The position numbers and the translations under genes were made by a program. Of a DNA stretch of 64,000 nt, positions 34,812 to 45,700 are shown in pieces. A model generated the notes under the pieces. The model was given only the letters and a program-made list of their open reading frames with translations, was not told where the DNA came from and did no database searches. Numbering within the stretch: the first letter of the stretch is position 1; each line of letters starts with the position of its first letter. Source of the stretch: Pelecanus crispus (taxonomy: Eukaryota > Chordata > Aves > Pelecaniformes > Pelecanidae); assembly GCF_030463565.1 (NCBI RefSeq), contig NC_134662.1, forward strand, positions 3,844,001 to 3,908,000, given 5' to 3'.

Positions 34812-35434
34812 ATATTCATGTGTCTAGTGTACGCTTCAGAAAGAAATGAGAATATAAAATGCATGTCTGTACCTGTCAAAGTTACCTGACATTAAGCAGA
34901 AACTCTGCCCAAGGATAAGACTCCGAATTTCATTTGCACTATATTTTTTAAATCCTTTTCTGAACCTCCACATATGTACCACTGACACGGCTGTGTTACA
35001 GGTCAGGTGCTTCCAACAGTGGCACTGATCTATATTAGTGCTTTACTGTTTACCACAAGACAATAGAGGTGGATTGGCAGAATTGTACAAATGTTTTCAC
35101 AAAAATGTCAAAAGTGGGTGCGCTGGTGAGGTACGAAGGATCCGTTCTACAGTAAGACCAGTATTATGTTGCCTAGAAACACTCAAAACAGGGTTGCAGC
35201 TAATGAAGCCAAGATCAATGCGGACTGGACATTTGATATTTGATTCAATGCTACACAAGGGACTTGCGCGAGGTCTGGGACAATTAATTCTTGTGCTGCA
35301 GTCAACGGATAGGGTAATGACAAGTGAGGCAAAGAAAATGAGTAATTGCTAGTAGAATTCCCAGTGAGAAAATAGTCTATATTTAAACAAGAGATATACA
35401 GCATTTCATCTATGGAAGCAAACTGCTTTACAGA

Positions 35435-35701
35435 ATGATGTTAGTGGAGAGGAACCAGCAACGGCTCGGTGGACAGGAGGACGATCCCAAGATCTGCTTG
35501 GGCTCCATCAGGATCCTGATCCTCGTGTGCCTGTTCCTGCACAGAACAACGTAAATGCACCGGCACCGTCTACAGCAGGAACCAGACAGGCACTCGCTTC
35601 TCCCTTATGTTTTTTTAGGGGCCTTCGTCTTGTGGCACATGAACAAGCTCGACATGAACAAGTTTTTAAGGGAGCCACAGAAAGTGTCTAACACAAGTTA
35701 A
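35435..35701 (+). other. Exon-like GC-rich segment of unknown identity
   Basis: Within AT-rich DNA, a tandem ATG ATG at 35435 opens a 39-codon frame (MMLVERNQQRL..., then a hydrophobic ILILVCLFL stretch) ending at TAA 35552-35554. A second frame across 35445-35690 is also open. Downstream, a good acceptor (TATGTTTTTTTAG ending 35618) is followed by a codon-like frame (AFVLWHMNKLDMNKFL...) ending at TAA near 35701. The two do not join in one phase. This may be a decayed gene, an unrecognised exon, or chance. I do not recognise it. Confidence 0.25.
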
Positions 35702-36008
35702 GTCCATTGTAGTAGACTTAAATTTACTATAGATGGCCCAGCACCTGAAAAGGAAATCTTCTAGAGGTTTTAAAATCCCCAAAGATAGGAAATCCATGGA
35801 TTTTACCTGAATCTCTACAGAACTAAGACCTACAGGCAATGACACACATCAACAGGGAAATAAGCTTATCTAATTAACCACTGAGGTCCACCTGACCAAA
35901 AAAGAGCTGTTTTGGTCAGCAAACGGTGTCAGGACTGTAACTTAGGAAATATATGATCCTGATGCCTGAGCAGAGCAGATAGGTGTTATGTCTTACCTCA
36001 CAAGTTTT

Positions 36009-36028
36009 CTCTCTCTCTCTCTCTCTCA
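36009..36028. repeat. (TC)n microsatellite
   Basis: About ten TC dinucleotides lie about 120 bp before the GC-rich PTBP1 promoter begins. Confidence 0.85.
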
Positions 36029-36182
36029 CCCACTGGGTAATCTTTATCCTTAAGACATTAACTGTAATCAAACAGACTTTATCCTGTATCTTAAATAAAA
36101 CTTCTAAGTGCTGTCTAGTCCCCAGACTGGCACTGCTAAATAATTAACCTAATTTCGGCGAGGCGCCCGCTCTCCCTTACTC

Positions 36183-36412
36183 GAGATGGCAACGCACCGG
36201 AGCGCGCGGCTTCCCTGCCCGCAGCCAACATGGCGGCGGCGGCTGGGCCGCTCCCACAGGCCCGGCCCGCGCTGCGGGTGACAACACAATGCGCACGTTG
36301 GGGCCCTTGCCCGTATTCAAGATGGCGCCCAGTGCGGTTATCCCATGCCCTGCCCCCAATCAAGATGGTGGATCCGTGTGGCATTTCGGCATCCTTCCCG
36401 CTCTCAAGATGG
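36183..36412 (+). promoter_or_regulatory. PTBP1: Array of YY1-like AAGATGG motifs
   Basis: ATGG-centred motifs occur at 36186 (GAGATGGC), 36230 (ACATGGCGGC), 36322 (TTCAAGATGGCGCC), 36365 (ATCAAGATGGTGG) and 36409 (CTCAAGATGGCCC), with a weaker one at 36562 (ATCAAGATGACATC). The central three are spaced 43 and 44 bp apart. The motif fits the YY1 consensus AAGATGGCGGC. Confidence 0.6.
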
Positions 36413-36713
36413 CCCCTCCCAGCCGTCTCCCTTCGCCTACCGAATGGCGCCGCGCACCGGCGCTTTGCTCCGCCCCTCATCCCGCCTGCAGCCAATAGGC
36501 TTCGCGAGGGGCGCCAGGGCGCCAACCCTCGGAGGCGGGCGATCCCCGCCCCTGCTATCAAGATGACATCTGCGATAGCCAATGGGGCGTTGGCGCGGGT
36601 GAGGCGGGCCGGGCGGCGCCGCCATTTTGTGAGTCTATAACACGGAGCGGTTGGGTTCGTTCCTGCTATTCCGGCGCCTCCGCTCCGTTCCCGACGGGTC
36701 TCCTCCGTGTGCA

Positions 36714-36721
36714 ATGGACGG
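36714..36721 (+). CDS. PTBP1: PTBP1 coding exon 1 (start codon)
   Basis: ATGGACGG precedes the donor GTGAGT at 36722. With the exon at 40967 it yields [13 protein letters not shown], matching human MDGIVPDIAVGTK. Only eight coding bases are in this exon. Confidence 0.93.
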
Positions 36722-39700
36722 GTGAGTCCCCGCCGGCCCGGGCCTCGGCACGGGCGGCACCGTGCCGGGGGCCGCGGAGCAGCGTTGCCGGACCTTCCCC
36801 GGGGTGCGGAGGAGGGGGAGAAGGCGGCCGAGGTTCGGGACCCGCGCCGGGGGCTGGGGCGTTACCTGAGGGGGGGGGGGGGGGGGCGCCGAGGGTGCGG
36901 TCGGGCCGCCCGGCGGAGGCGAGGCGGGAAGGGGAGGGGGCGGTCGCCGGCGGTGCGGGAGCGGGGTCTCCTCCGCGGGGCCGCCCTCCCGGAGCCCCTC
37001 GCCGTGGCGGGGGGGGGGAGGGGGGAGCGGGGGCGGCCCCTGCTCCGCGGCCGCCGCCCCGCCGCCGCGCCTCGTGCGGACCGGCCGCCGCGCGCGCTCC
37101 CGCCTCGTGCTCGCGCTCCGTGCCGGGGGTCCCGCCCGGGGGAGGCCGCCCGGTCCCCGCCGGGGCTGGGCGCGGGGGCGGAGCGGGGCGGGGGGGGCCC
37201 GGCCGGCGGCGGGGGCGGGCCCGGCGCGGCTCCGTGGCGGGGCGGGGGGGGCCCGGGGCGCCGGCAGCGGGCGCACCTGGCCGGGGGGGGGGGGGGGGGG
37301 GGGGGCAGCTGGAGCCGGCGGCTGATTCACGCCGGGGCCTCGCTCCTATTGTCTGGCGCTTTCGCAAGCGGGGGCGGGGGGGGGTGTTCTCGCTGGATTT
37401 TCTTTTGTGAGCGGTTTTCCGACCAGCACAAGTTTTTGCACCAGCGCCCGAGGAGCGGGAGCGCTCTGGGGCCCGCCGGGAGGCTCGCTGGAAGTAAGGT
37501 TTCCGTTGCAACGTTACCTGAGCTCCATAGGTAAAACTGCAGCGGCGGAGCAGAGCTGCTCTCCTGCTCCCTCCTCTTTCTATTGTCCAGTTCTGAACTC
37601 CTGCGAGATAAAACTTTCCCTCCGTGACTGTTTGACTCCTGCAGTTTTTCTAGAGCGCGACTCTTCTCTCTTGGGCAGCGTTGATTTCTCTTTAATCACC
37701 ACCTCATCCGGTGTGTTGCTTCAGAAGCGTTTGCTTTAAAACTGTTTTATCGAGGCGACCCTGTCAGAAATGAGGTCTTCATATTTCTCTCGTCTCGTGT
37801 GGCGTATTCTTGTAGTGATCTGACTTTTGTTTCTTCTAGAGCGCAGTAGTTAAAATACTTCTGAAGGCCTCCGAGTAAGCAGTTTGTTTTCGCAGAGCCT
37901 TAAGTATGGGAAGCCCAAATTAGTGCCTCCTTGCTGCTTGCCTCGGAACACTAGTCTGGTGAGAATTAGGCGTAGTCACATGTCTGGTTTTTTTTACACA
38001 CTGAAAAGGTGGTGTCTCAGAGCTGTTTTCATCTTAAAAAAAAAAAAATCATGTATCTTATTAATTTTTACAGTCCAGGGTGCAGTTCAGGTTGCTCTGC
38101 TTCTTTTAACAAGTTGCTCATCATGTTGAATGATATTTAAAAAAAAAAAAATCTTCAGCATGTGAAATGATACATTCTAATGGCAAAAATTAGTGTTAGC
38201 AGCTGTCTTCACCGTAGTTCCTAGGAAAGCTGACTTACTGTCTGTGTTAAAATAGTTGTTGTTCTACTGTAGAAATTTTCGTATGAGTCTTAATTACCCA
38301 TTACCTTTTGAAGATCTTGGTGCATGTTCTGTTTACCCTGTGAAAGCTGTCTCCTGTTGAAACTTCAAAAGCTGCTTCTGAAAATGGTTTTAGGTTTTTG
38401 CCTAGCTGTCAGTGAGTGGCCTCTCTGGCTACAGGCTTCTGTCTGCTTCTCCTACCTAAAATGATACCTAGCTGTGCTTTTCAAATCATCCTGTTTGAGT
38501 AAGTGGCTTTGTTAAAGTATGCAAGGAGTTCATATGGGAAATGCTGCTTTGGAAAATACCTAGAGGTTTTACTGGTGCTGCTTAATTTTTCCCCTTACTG
38601 TGTAGGAATTATCCCATTCCATGTAAAAGGTAATTTTTATGAAAGGCTTTATTGCCTATTCTTTCGGAAAGGAGAAAAGTTTTAATCCCCTACTTAAGGT
38701 TGACATAGGACAAGAGAATGAAACTTAAGAAACAATAACTTATTGAGGGGGTATGTGTGTGAACTGGAAGTGTATTGCACATTTCTTGGGGGGGGGAAAT
38801 TCTTTTAAATGTTGTTGGTGCTTGTTTCATGTGGCATTTGTTATCAAGTGAGTTACAACAGTATTCCAGGAATTGATAATTCTTGGCAAATAAAATGGCT
38901 CTTCCTGTTGGATAATTTTAAATGCTATCCCCTGTTAAGGCTACTTTATGTAAAACATTTCCTGTGTGTGAGGCCCACAGGAGGAACAGGAAGTAAGAGA
39001 AATTGCTCTGGGGTAAGTTTGAGAGTTTTGGAAACTTGGGAGATTCCCTGTTCTTATTATGCTTTGCTGGAAATAAAATTTTTTTAAGGTTATGAAAATC
39101 AGGGTGTTAATGTATGTATTTTAACTGAAGAAATGTGTACTCATGTTTAGTAATTCTACTACAATGATTAGGATTCTTTAAACTGATAAGTGCAGATGGG
39201 TTTAATTAGTTCATTACTGCAGGCCCTCAAAGTACAGCAGAACCCATCTGTCTTCATTGGTGACCAGACACCAGGGGATTGCGAAGCCCGGCGTTCTCAT
39301 ACAGAGCATTCTTTAAGTAGTTCACTTGGAAAAAAAGAAACTATCGCGTGGCTTCCTGGCAGCAGCCATTGGATCAGGCTGTAACTCCAGCTGTAAATTG
39401 CTGGGTTATGATGACATGGCAGGTTGGTTTTGAAGAGGAAGTATGAGGAGCTGAGCTGGCTTATACTTGTGTTACGGCTTATTTGTGGAGCTGGTGAAAT
39501 GTGAATGACTTAATAAGATTGAGCAGTATTTAATTCCCTGAAAAGTTATGAATTGTTGCAGGAGGGTAGGGAAGGAAGAACAAGTTCTCTAGCATTAAAT
39601 CAGTTTGTAGATTTGTTCTCGAGTATGCTTCAGATTTCATACTGCTGTTGTAAGAATGACTGCCCTGCCTTCTGCTTCTCTGCCACGTTTCCTTAAAGTT

Positions 39701-42700
39701 GCTTCAGGTCTGTTAGCTGGCCACCTCTGGATTCTTTACTCTGAAATGATGGTCAGCTGTTTGAAAGATAGGAGTTGAAACAGGCCATGCTGCATATATG
39801 TCAATCTGAAATGATCATTTCTGCTCTCAGTTTTATGTTGCTGCTTTACAGTGGTTTGGAGTTCATTAAAAAAAAAAAATCGTCAGTGCAAGGGTATAAC
39901 TGAAATCCTTAGACTGTCTTGAGTACTCCCACAAAAAGTGATGTGTAAGTACTGTAATACTCTGGAAGATTACCCAGGTACAATAAGGCAAGCTGTAGAC
40001 AAGTCATTCTGATCATTCCGATTCCATCAATGAAAGAAGTTGCTCTGAGTAGATGTATGTTGTGATATATATAATGTTCACTGCTGACAAGAGCTAGCAG
40101 AGGTTGTTTGAGGTACAGCTAAGACTTTTTCATGCTAGTTAATCTGGAAGTCTCATTTTAGGAGTTTTAGGCATATATGGTAGAGTTGAATAACTGTTTC
40201 TTCCTTTAGATCTGTGTTTGGGGAAAAATACTATTTGTTTTCCTAAGTAGAAAAGAATTGCTAGAGGAATCTTGTGTACAGGCATACCCCAATCTGGGAG
40301 CTGCCCAGACCTCTTCACTGCTCTTCCCAGTTGCGCTCTGTTAGTCTGGCAGTGGTCTGGCTCCAGTGGTGTTTGCGTGGCTGGAGGGCTGCTCTCGGCC
40401 TGGCGCAGGCTCTTCGCTTGGCTGAGAGAACAGCGTGAACTCGGCGTGGTGTGTGCTGTCTGTCTGGGGTACCCCTGGAGCTCTAGCGTTAGTAGTCTTC
40501 ACGATTGACTTGATCATCTCACTAGAGAGAGCCTCTTTACAGCCTAGCAGGGGTTACTCCTTGAATACAAGGTTGTTAAGAACTGCAGAAGTGAATATCG
40601 GTGATGGAGTTGACTCTTGACACTTTTGCCCTTGGTTAAGTCAGAGGTGGTGTTCTAATCGCATCACTTTCCCATGGAAGATGCTAGGCTGTGTTAACTG
40701 TGGGGTTTTGGTCTTAGTCCCCCGTGGTACCCTTGCAAAAAGAGCCACTCCGCTGTAGGAGGTGGAAGAGCTGCAGTTTTCTAGCACTGCTGGGTCTTGG
40801 GTCTCCACCATCACCATCTAATAATTTTTCTTTGTATAAACTGTCCTTGGCTCACTTGCAAAGACAACTGTGCACTTTGACTTGCTTTTTTCTTACTACT
40901 GTAAACTATGCTGGATATTTGTGGCAAACCTATCTAACTTTTTTAATCCTTTTCTTTTTTCTACAGCATTGTCCAAGATATAACAGTTGGTACAAAGGTA
41001 GGCACTTCTCACTTTTTCTCTCTTTTTACACTGCTCAGCATCTGATCTAGTTTTAGCCTCACCAAATGCAGATCTTCGGCTTTAAAGGGTTATTTCTGGT
41101 ACCATGTAAATTGGCTTTAACCAGAAGGTAATTTAGTTTCATGTGCATTTAAAACTTTTATTATGGCTCGGCATTTAGCTCTTGGCATTTGGTCATTGAT
41201 TATCAACTGTCAGAAAAGAACTTTATTGCATTTAGAAACAGCCCTCTCCACTACCAAAACGTCAAGCCATGCTTGTTATTTGTGTGCTAGACAATGCTTC
41301 TCGATGGAGAAATTGGTCCTTTTTCTTTTGAGAACTTTATTTCCTTTGTTTATGTGAATTCCTGTTCAGTTATATGTCAAAAAATCCTTCTGCCACAAAA
41401 AACTGAGTGTTTAGCTGTTGATTTTTCTCTTGCGAGTACAGTAAATATGACCTTTACCCTTCTAGTCTCAGGTTTTTAAAGTGCAGACTTAGCCCTGAAA
41501 CTCAAAGTGCTGACAGGAGCCTCCTTATCTGCTGTGCGTGGTAATAGGCTGTTGTGTTCGCAGGATAAAACCTCATTTCTGTGAAATGTTCAACTGGAAT
41601 GTGCAGGATAGACTGACACTCCTTCATGTATTAAAGGTTTTTCATTTACTTTATGAACATTGTAGCTAATGCCCTGGCATCAGGATTACAGTAAGTTCAG
41701 CCCTGCGAATTCTTTTTATTAAGTAGTATGTGTGTGAATGTTGGCCCTCAAAGTAGTAATCTGACAGCTTTTTAATGGCTCGAATTGTGTGGGGTTAGCG
41801 TCTTCATTATTAACTAAGAAATAGTTGTGTGTGAATAGAGTTGCAACTTGAATAGGCTGGTGAAGCGATGCAGTGTGTGATAGGACTAATTTGAAGTAGA
41901 GCTGAGCGTGTGTAGTGTGAGCTCCCTTGGGTCTGTGTAAGTGAAGTAGGAGCATTAGAGAGAATTTGCTCATAGACAGCAAATAGTGGTTTTGTATTGG
42001 AAGTACAAATTTAGATGTGGCCGCTGTTAAGCGTAGCCATGTTTGTTAGTGCTTTAGGGTTTCTGAGAAGCATTAAACACATGAAGGGGCTCTATTTAAT
42101 GGCTGTAGGGGAAGGGTTGTTCTAACTTTTCCTCGTATGAGAATCTGAAATTTGAATTAATCATAGTGCCATGATAGTGTCTAGTTCTGGTTGAGAACGC
42201 TATCTGTTGCGAGGAGTTCGGTGTGCCATCAGAGGAGGAGGAGGAGGACAGGCTTGAGCCTGGACAATAAGGTTGGTTAATAGTTCATAGCCATTATAAA
42301 AGGTGTACTAAGTCATCCCTTGATTGCTGTAGAGCGGTTTGATACAACATCTTCTGGTAGACTGATTAATCTAGGTAAAAGTCCTGTCAGTTGGTTTTAA
42401 CAATGTGTAATTTGCAGTTTTAGGTTTCTGCAGCTTTAAGAAGTGGTTTTACATAACTAAACTTGACCAGGAAGCTTCTGACACTAATTGTAGTCCTCAG
42501 TGAATCTTGAAAAGCTTCAGGATGTGGCATTGTGTGCCTCATTGCTCCCATCTGTGGGTGTGATTTCAATCCCTAGTGCAGTACAGTCAGATGTCTAAAA
42601 TGAGGACTGGGAGAAAACCCATCCAAGTGCTTTGACTCCTAGCACAGGACAGAACTGTAACCACAATGATGCCAGTTGTGCAGTGGGGTGGGGAGTGGTG

Positions 42701-45700
42701 AGACACAAGCGTGCATCAAAAATGAGCTTTCTTGTCAAGTCAGATGAGGCAGGTCTTGAGGAAGTTGAATCAAAATTTAAAGAGTGGTGGAAGCGAAAAG
42801 GAAAGGTGAATCATCTTGATGAAGGTAAGTTTTAAAATTATTTTTGACATAGCCATGTTATCTGATTGTTTCAATAAGACATTGAATGTGCCAGGGTAGA
42901 TCATGTAATAGAAGTACCTTCTTTATTGTTACGGTGTAACATGTTATACATGTTGTGGATTTGCTTAGGTAAGTTAGAATCCTGTTTGCACACAGCTAGG
43001 AACAAAGTGAAGGCTTCTCTTAGGCCTGCATCTTCTACATGTGCAGGTCAGCTACATCCAGACAGTTTCCCCATACTCTGCTGCTTCTCTACTAAAGATT
43101 CTCTGCCTGCCGGACTCTTGCATGGAGAGAGGTACAGGCATGTCTGTTCAAAAAGCTGTGTAATCAAATAATCTATCAATTGCTTCTTAAAAATACTTAA
43201 CTTTGTGATAAGTGTAAAGCCTCGCTGGCTGCAGCTCTTCTGAAATTTTGCTGCTTTTTGTGCATTGCTTCCACTTCAATCTGCCCTCCTTTGGTTTGCC
43301 AATAAGTAGTTGGAAGGGACTGCAGAAGGTTTCTGTAATACCACAGAAGCATTTCAGTGCTGTCTTTGCTGAAATAACTACAATGATAGAGCTCTGTTCG
43401 CCTGTCAGCATTTGTTTGATCCCTGGGGCATCACTGAAATAACTTCAAGGATTAACTGATTCCCCCCTTCAGAAGCAGATGTTCCTTATAATTGCTTGAT
43501 AACTTAAAATAATGCTGTGGAACTGTAGTTTTGTGATCTACTGGCTTTATAAAACATATTCATAGAAACAAGATTCAGGTGGAGATAGAACTACTTTGTT
43601 AGTGTCTGTTCTGAAAGCTGTGCTCACAAGAGAGCTTGCCAGCTGAGGTTCTAAATTAGACATGAAAATTTGAGCTGGAAAACTTTTTAATCTGAGGCGT
43701 AAACTTACTAATTCTTGCCACATATGTACAACAAAGGTAGGAATGGTACTTCATCCAGTTTAAGGTATTAGAATATTACAGTCCCCAAAAGCTGTCAGCC
43801 CTTGTCGTACTTCAGGCAGTACGTTACTGAAACACCAGTAGACCTTTTCAGTGTTCTGTTATTGACTGGAATGTCCCAAAGTTGGAGAATTCTCAGACAG
43901 GTAGGCAAAGTGCCTGTAACTTAAAACACTGCTGAGCATATTGTCAAAGATAACTTACAGTGGCCTCTTGGTTGTCTTCCTGCTGTAAGTGTTCCTGGTT
44001 GCTGAGTCTAACTTTGAGGACTTTGTGAAAGTATGCATCCGTTTGCTCTACTTTGTTTTAAAAGGCAGAGTGCTGGCACCTTTTTTTAGGATTTTCGCAT
44101 GTCCTTAATTTACATATTAAGGGTACTCGCACCTGCTTCTATGAATTGTTCTGAGGTCTTTGTTATATTTAGGTTCTGTAACTTCATAAGTCCCAAGATG
44201 TTCCCATGGCTTACTACTTGAGTGCTGTACTACCTCATGGTCTTGTTTTTAGTCAGGATGGTAACTGGTAGCTGTGCTGGGCTTCACATTTAGCCTAGTC
44301 CACAGGCTCTTCAGTTTAAAGTGTGTGAATTTGTTTAGGAAGCTCATTACAATTGTGGTACGGGGCTCTTGATACACAGCCTTCTGGAATGTCCTGCAGA
44401 TTAAAACCACATGATTTAAGACTTATTTCTTCCCATAATTTCATTGCTGTCTGAAAGGGAAGGAAGTACGGCCTTAAGATGGAGGCACTGTAGTTGAACT
44501 CCAAGGTACTGGGTCTGACCCCTGCAATTGCCTCTAAGTAATTTGATCAAGATCACTCTCTGTATCTCCTTTCCCTGTCTTTAATTTACCTCGATATCAC
44601 TCTCTCTTTAGGCTGTAATGGTCTCTGAGCAGGACTGACTACTAGACTATGAACTATGGTACATCATTATTCTTTAAAGTTGCATTTCAGTGATTAAAAA
44701 AAGTCTCCCAACAGTTTAGGTGCTGAATAATCTTGTAGTTTCTTGCTTAAGTTGGGCTCTTTGAAAGATGATGCTGCCAGAAAAAAAAAAGTACACTTCT
44801 GTGGCATTTGAGAAGTTAATTTTTAAAACAGGGTTTGCTAGAGTGTGATACAGGCTGACTGCATAGAAGTGATTTGTGATCAAGCCAGGATCTTTGCCAT
44901 GGGAACGGTAATTATGGCTTCAGGCAGCAGGCCAAGAATGTTGTGAGGAAATTCCAGTCCCCTCCTATGGCTTTAGTGAGAGGCTGCAACAAGCTGGCTC
45001 TTGTGGCCTCTCTGTAACAGGCATGATCACACATGTAAGCCACATGTCGGTAGCAAGGTACACGGATGGCTTTTGGCAAGCATCGTCTCAGCTGGATTTG
45101 GTGAATAGTTTGATCTAAGATTAGTGTTGCATGCAGGTTGTATGCACCTGTGTCTTCAATGTGTAGATGATAACTGTCCTTCGCAGGGCAGTTGGTAAGC
45201 CCTCTGGTTGGATTATGAAAACTGTTTAAATCTGTATTAACAGGAATTTAAGCTATTGGCTGAAGCACAGATGTTAAGCAAGATTGCTACCACAGGCTTA
45301 TCAGCTATTAGATCTGTTTAAAGCAGTTTCTCCATCACATCTAAACCATTTTTTTAATGTGGAAGCTATCTCAAATTACTTGCACTTGGAAAGGAAACAA
45401 GCTGTGACTCCTGTTGTAGATGAAAATGAAATTGTGTGAGACATTCTAGAAAATGGTCAGTTAAAATGGTTGTAGAAAATCTATTTTAATCTCAGGCCTA
45501 CTCTGCCCTTGATCTGTGATGATTTGAAAAAAAATAGCAAAATACTTAACACACACGAACTTATTCAGCTTTTTAATCCCACAAGTGTAGGGCAAGACTC
45601 TGGTCTCTGAGTCACTGACATCTGTTTCAAGTATTGTCAAACTAGAAAATGTAGATGTGCTGGTGCCACAGTTGCTGTCATCTCACACCAGCAAGGAGAG

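Larger units (their letters stand above)
36150..37500 (+). promoter_or_regulatory. PTBP1: PTBP1 CpG-island promoter, 5' UTR and first-intron start
   Basis: GC content and CpG density jump near 36150 and stay high to about 37500, covering the PTBP1 first exon. Upstream of the start codon are two CCAAT boxes (36492-36496 and 36579-36583), a repeated CAAGATGG (YY1-like) motif, a reverse YY1-like GCCGCCATTTT near 36617-36628, and a TCTATAA element at 36634-36640 that may place the start site near 36660. Promoter assignment is firm from position; the exact start site is inferred. Confidence 0.8.

Noticed and set aside
36635..37534. Long Pro/Arg/Gly-rich frames on both strands at the PTBP1 promoter
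   Set aside because: CpG-island composition removes stop codons; the products are low-complexity and cross the PTBP1 start exon, with no support as genes.
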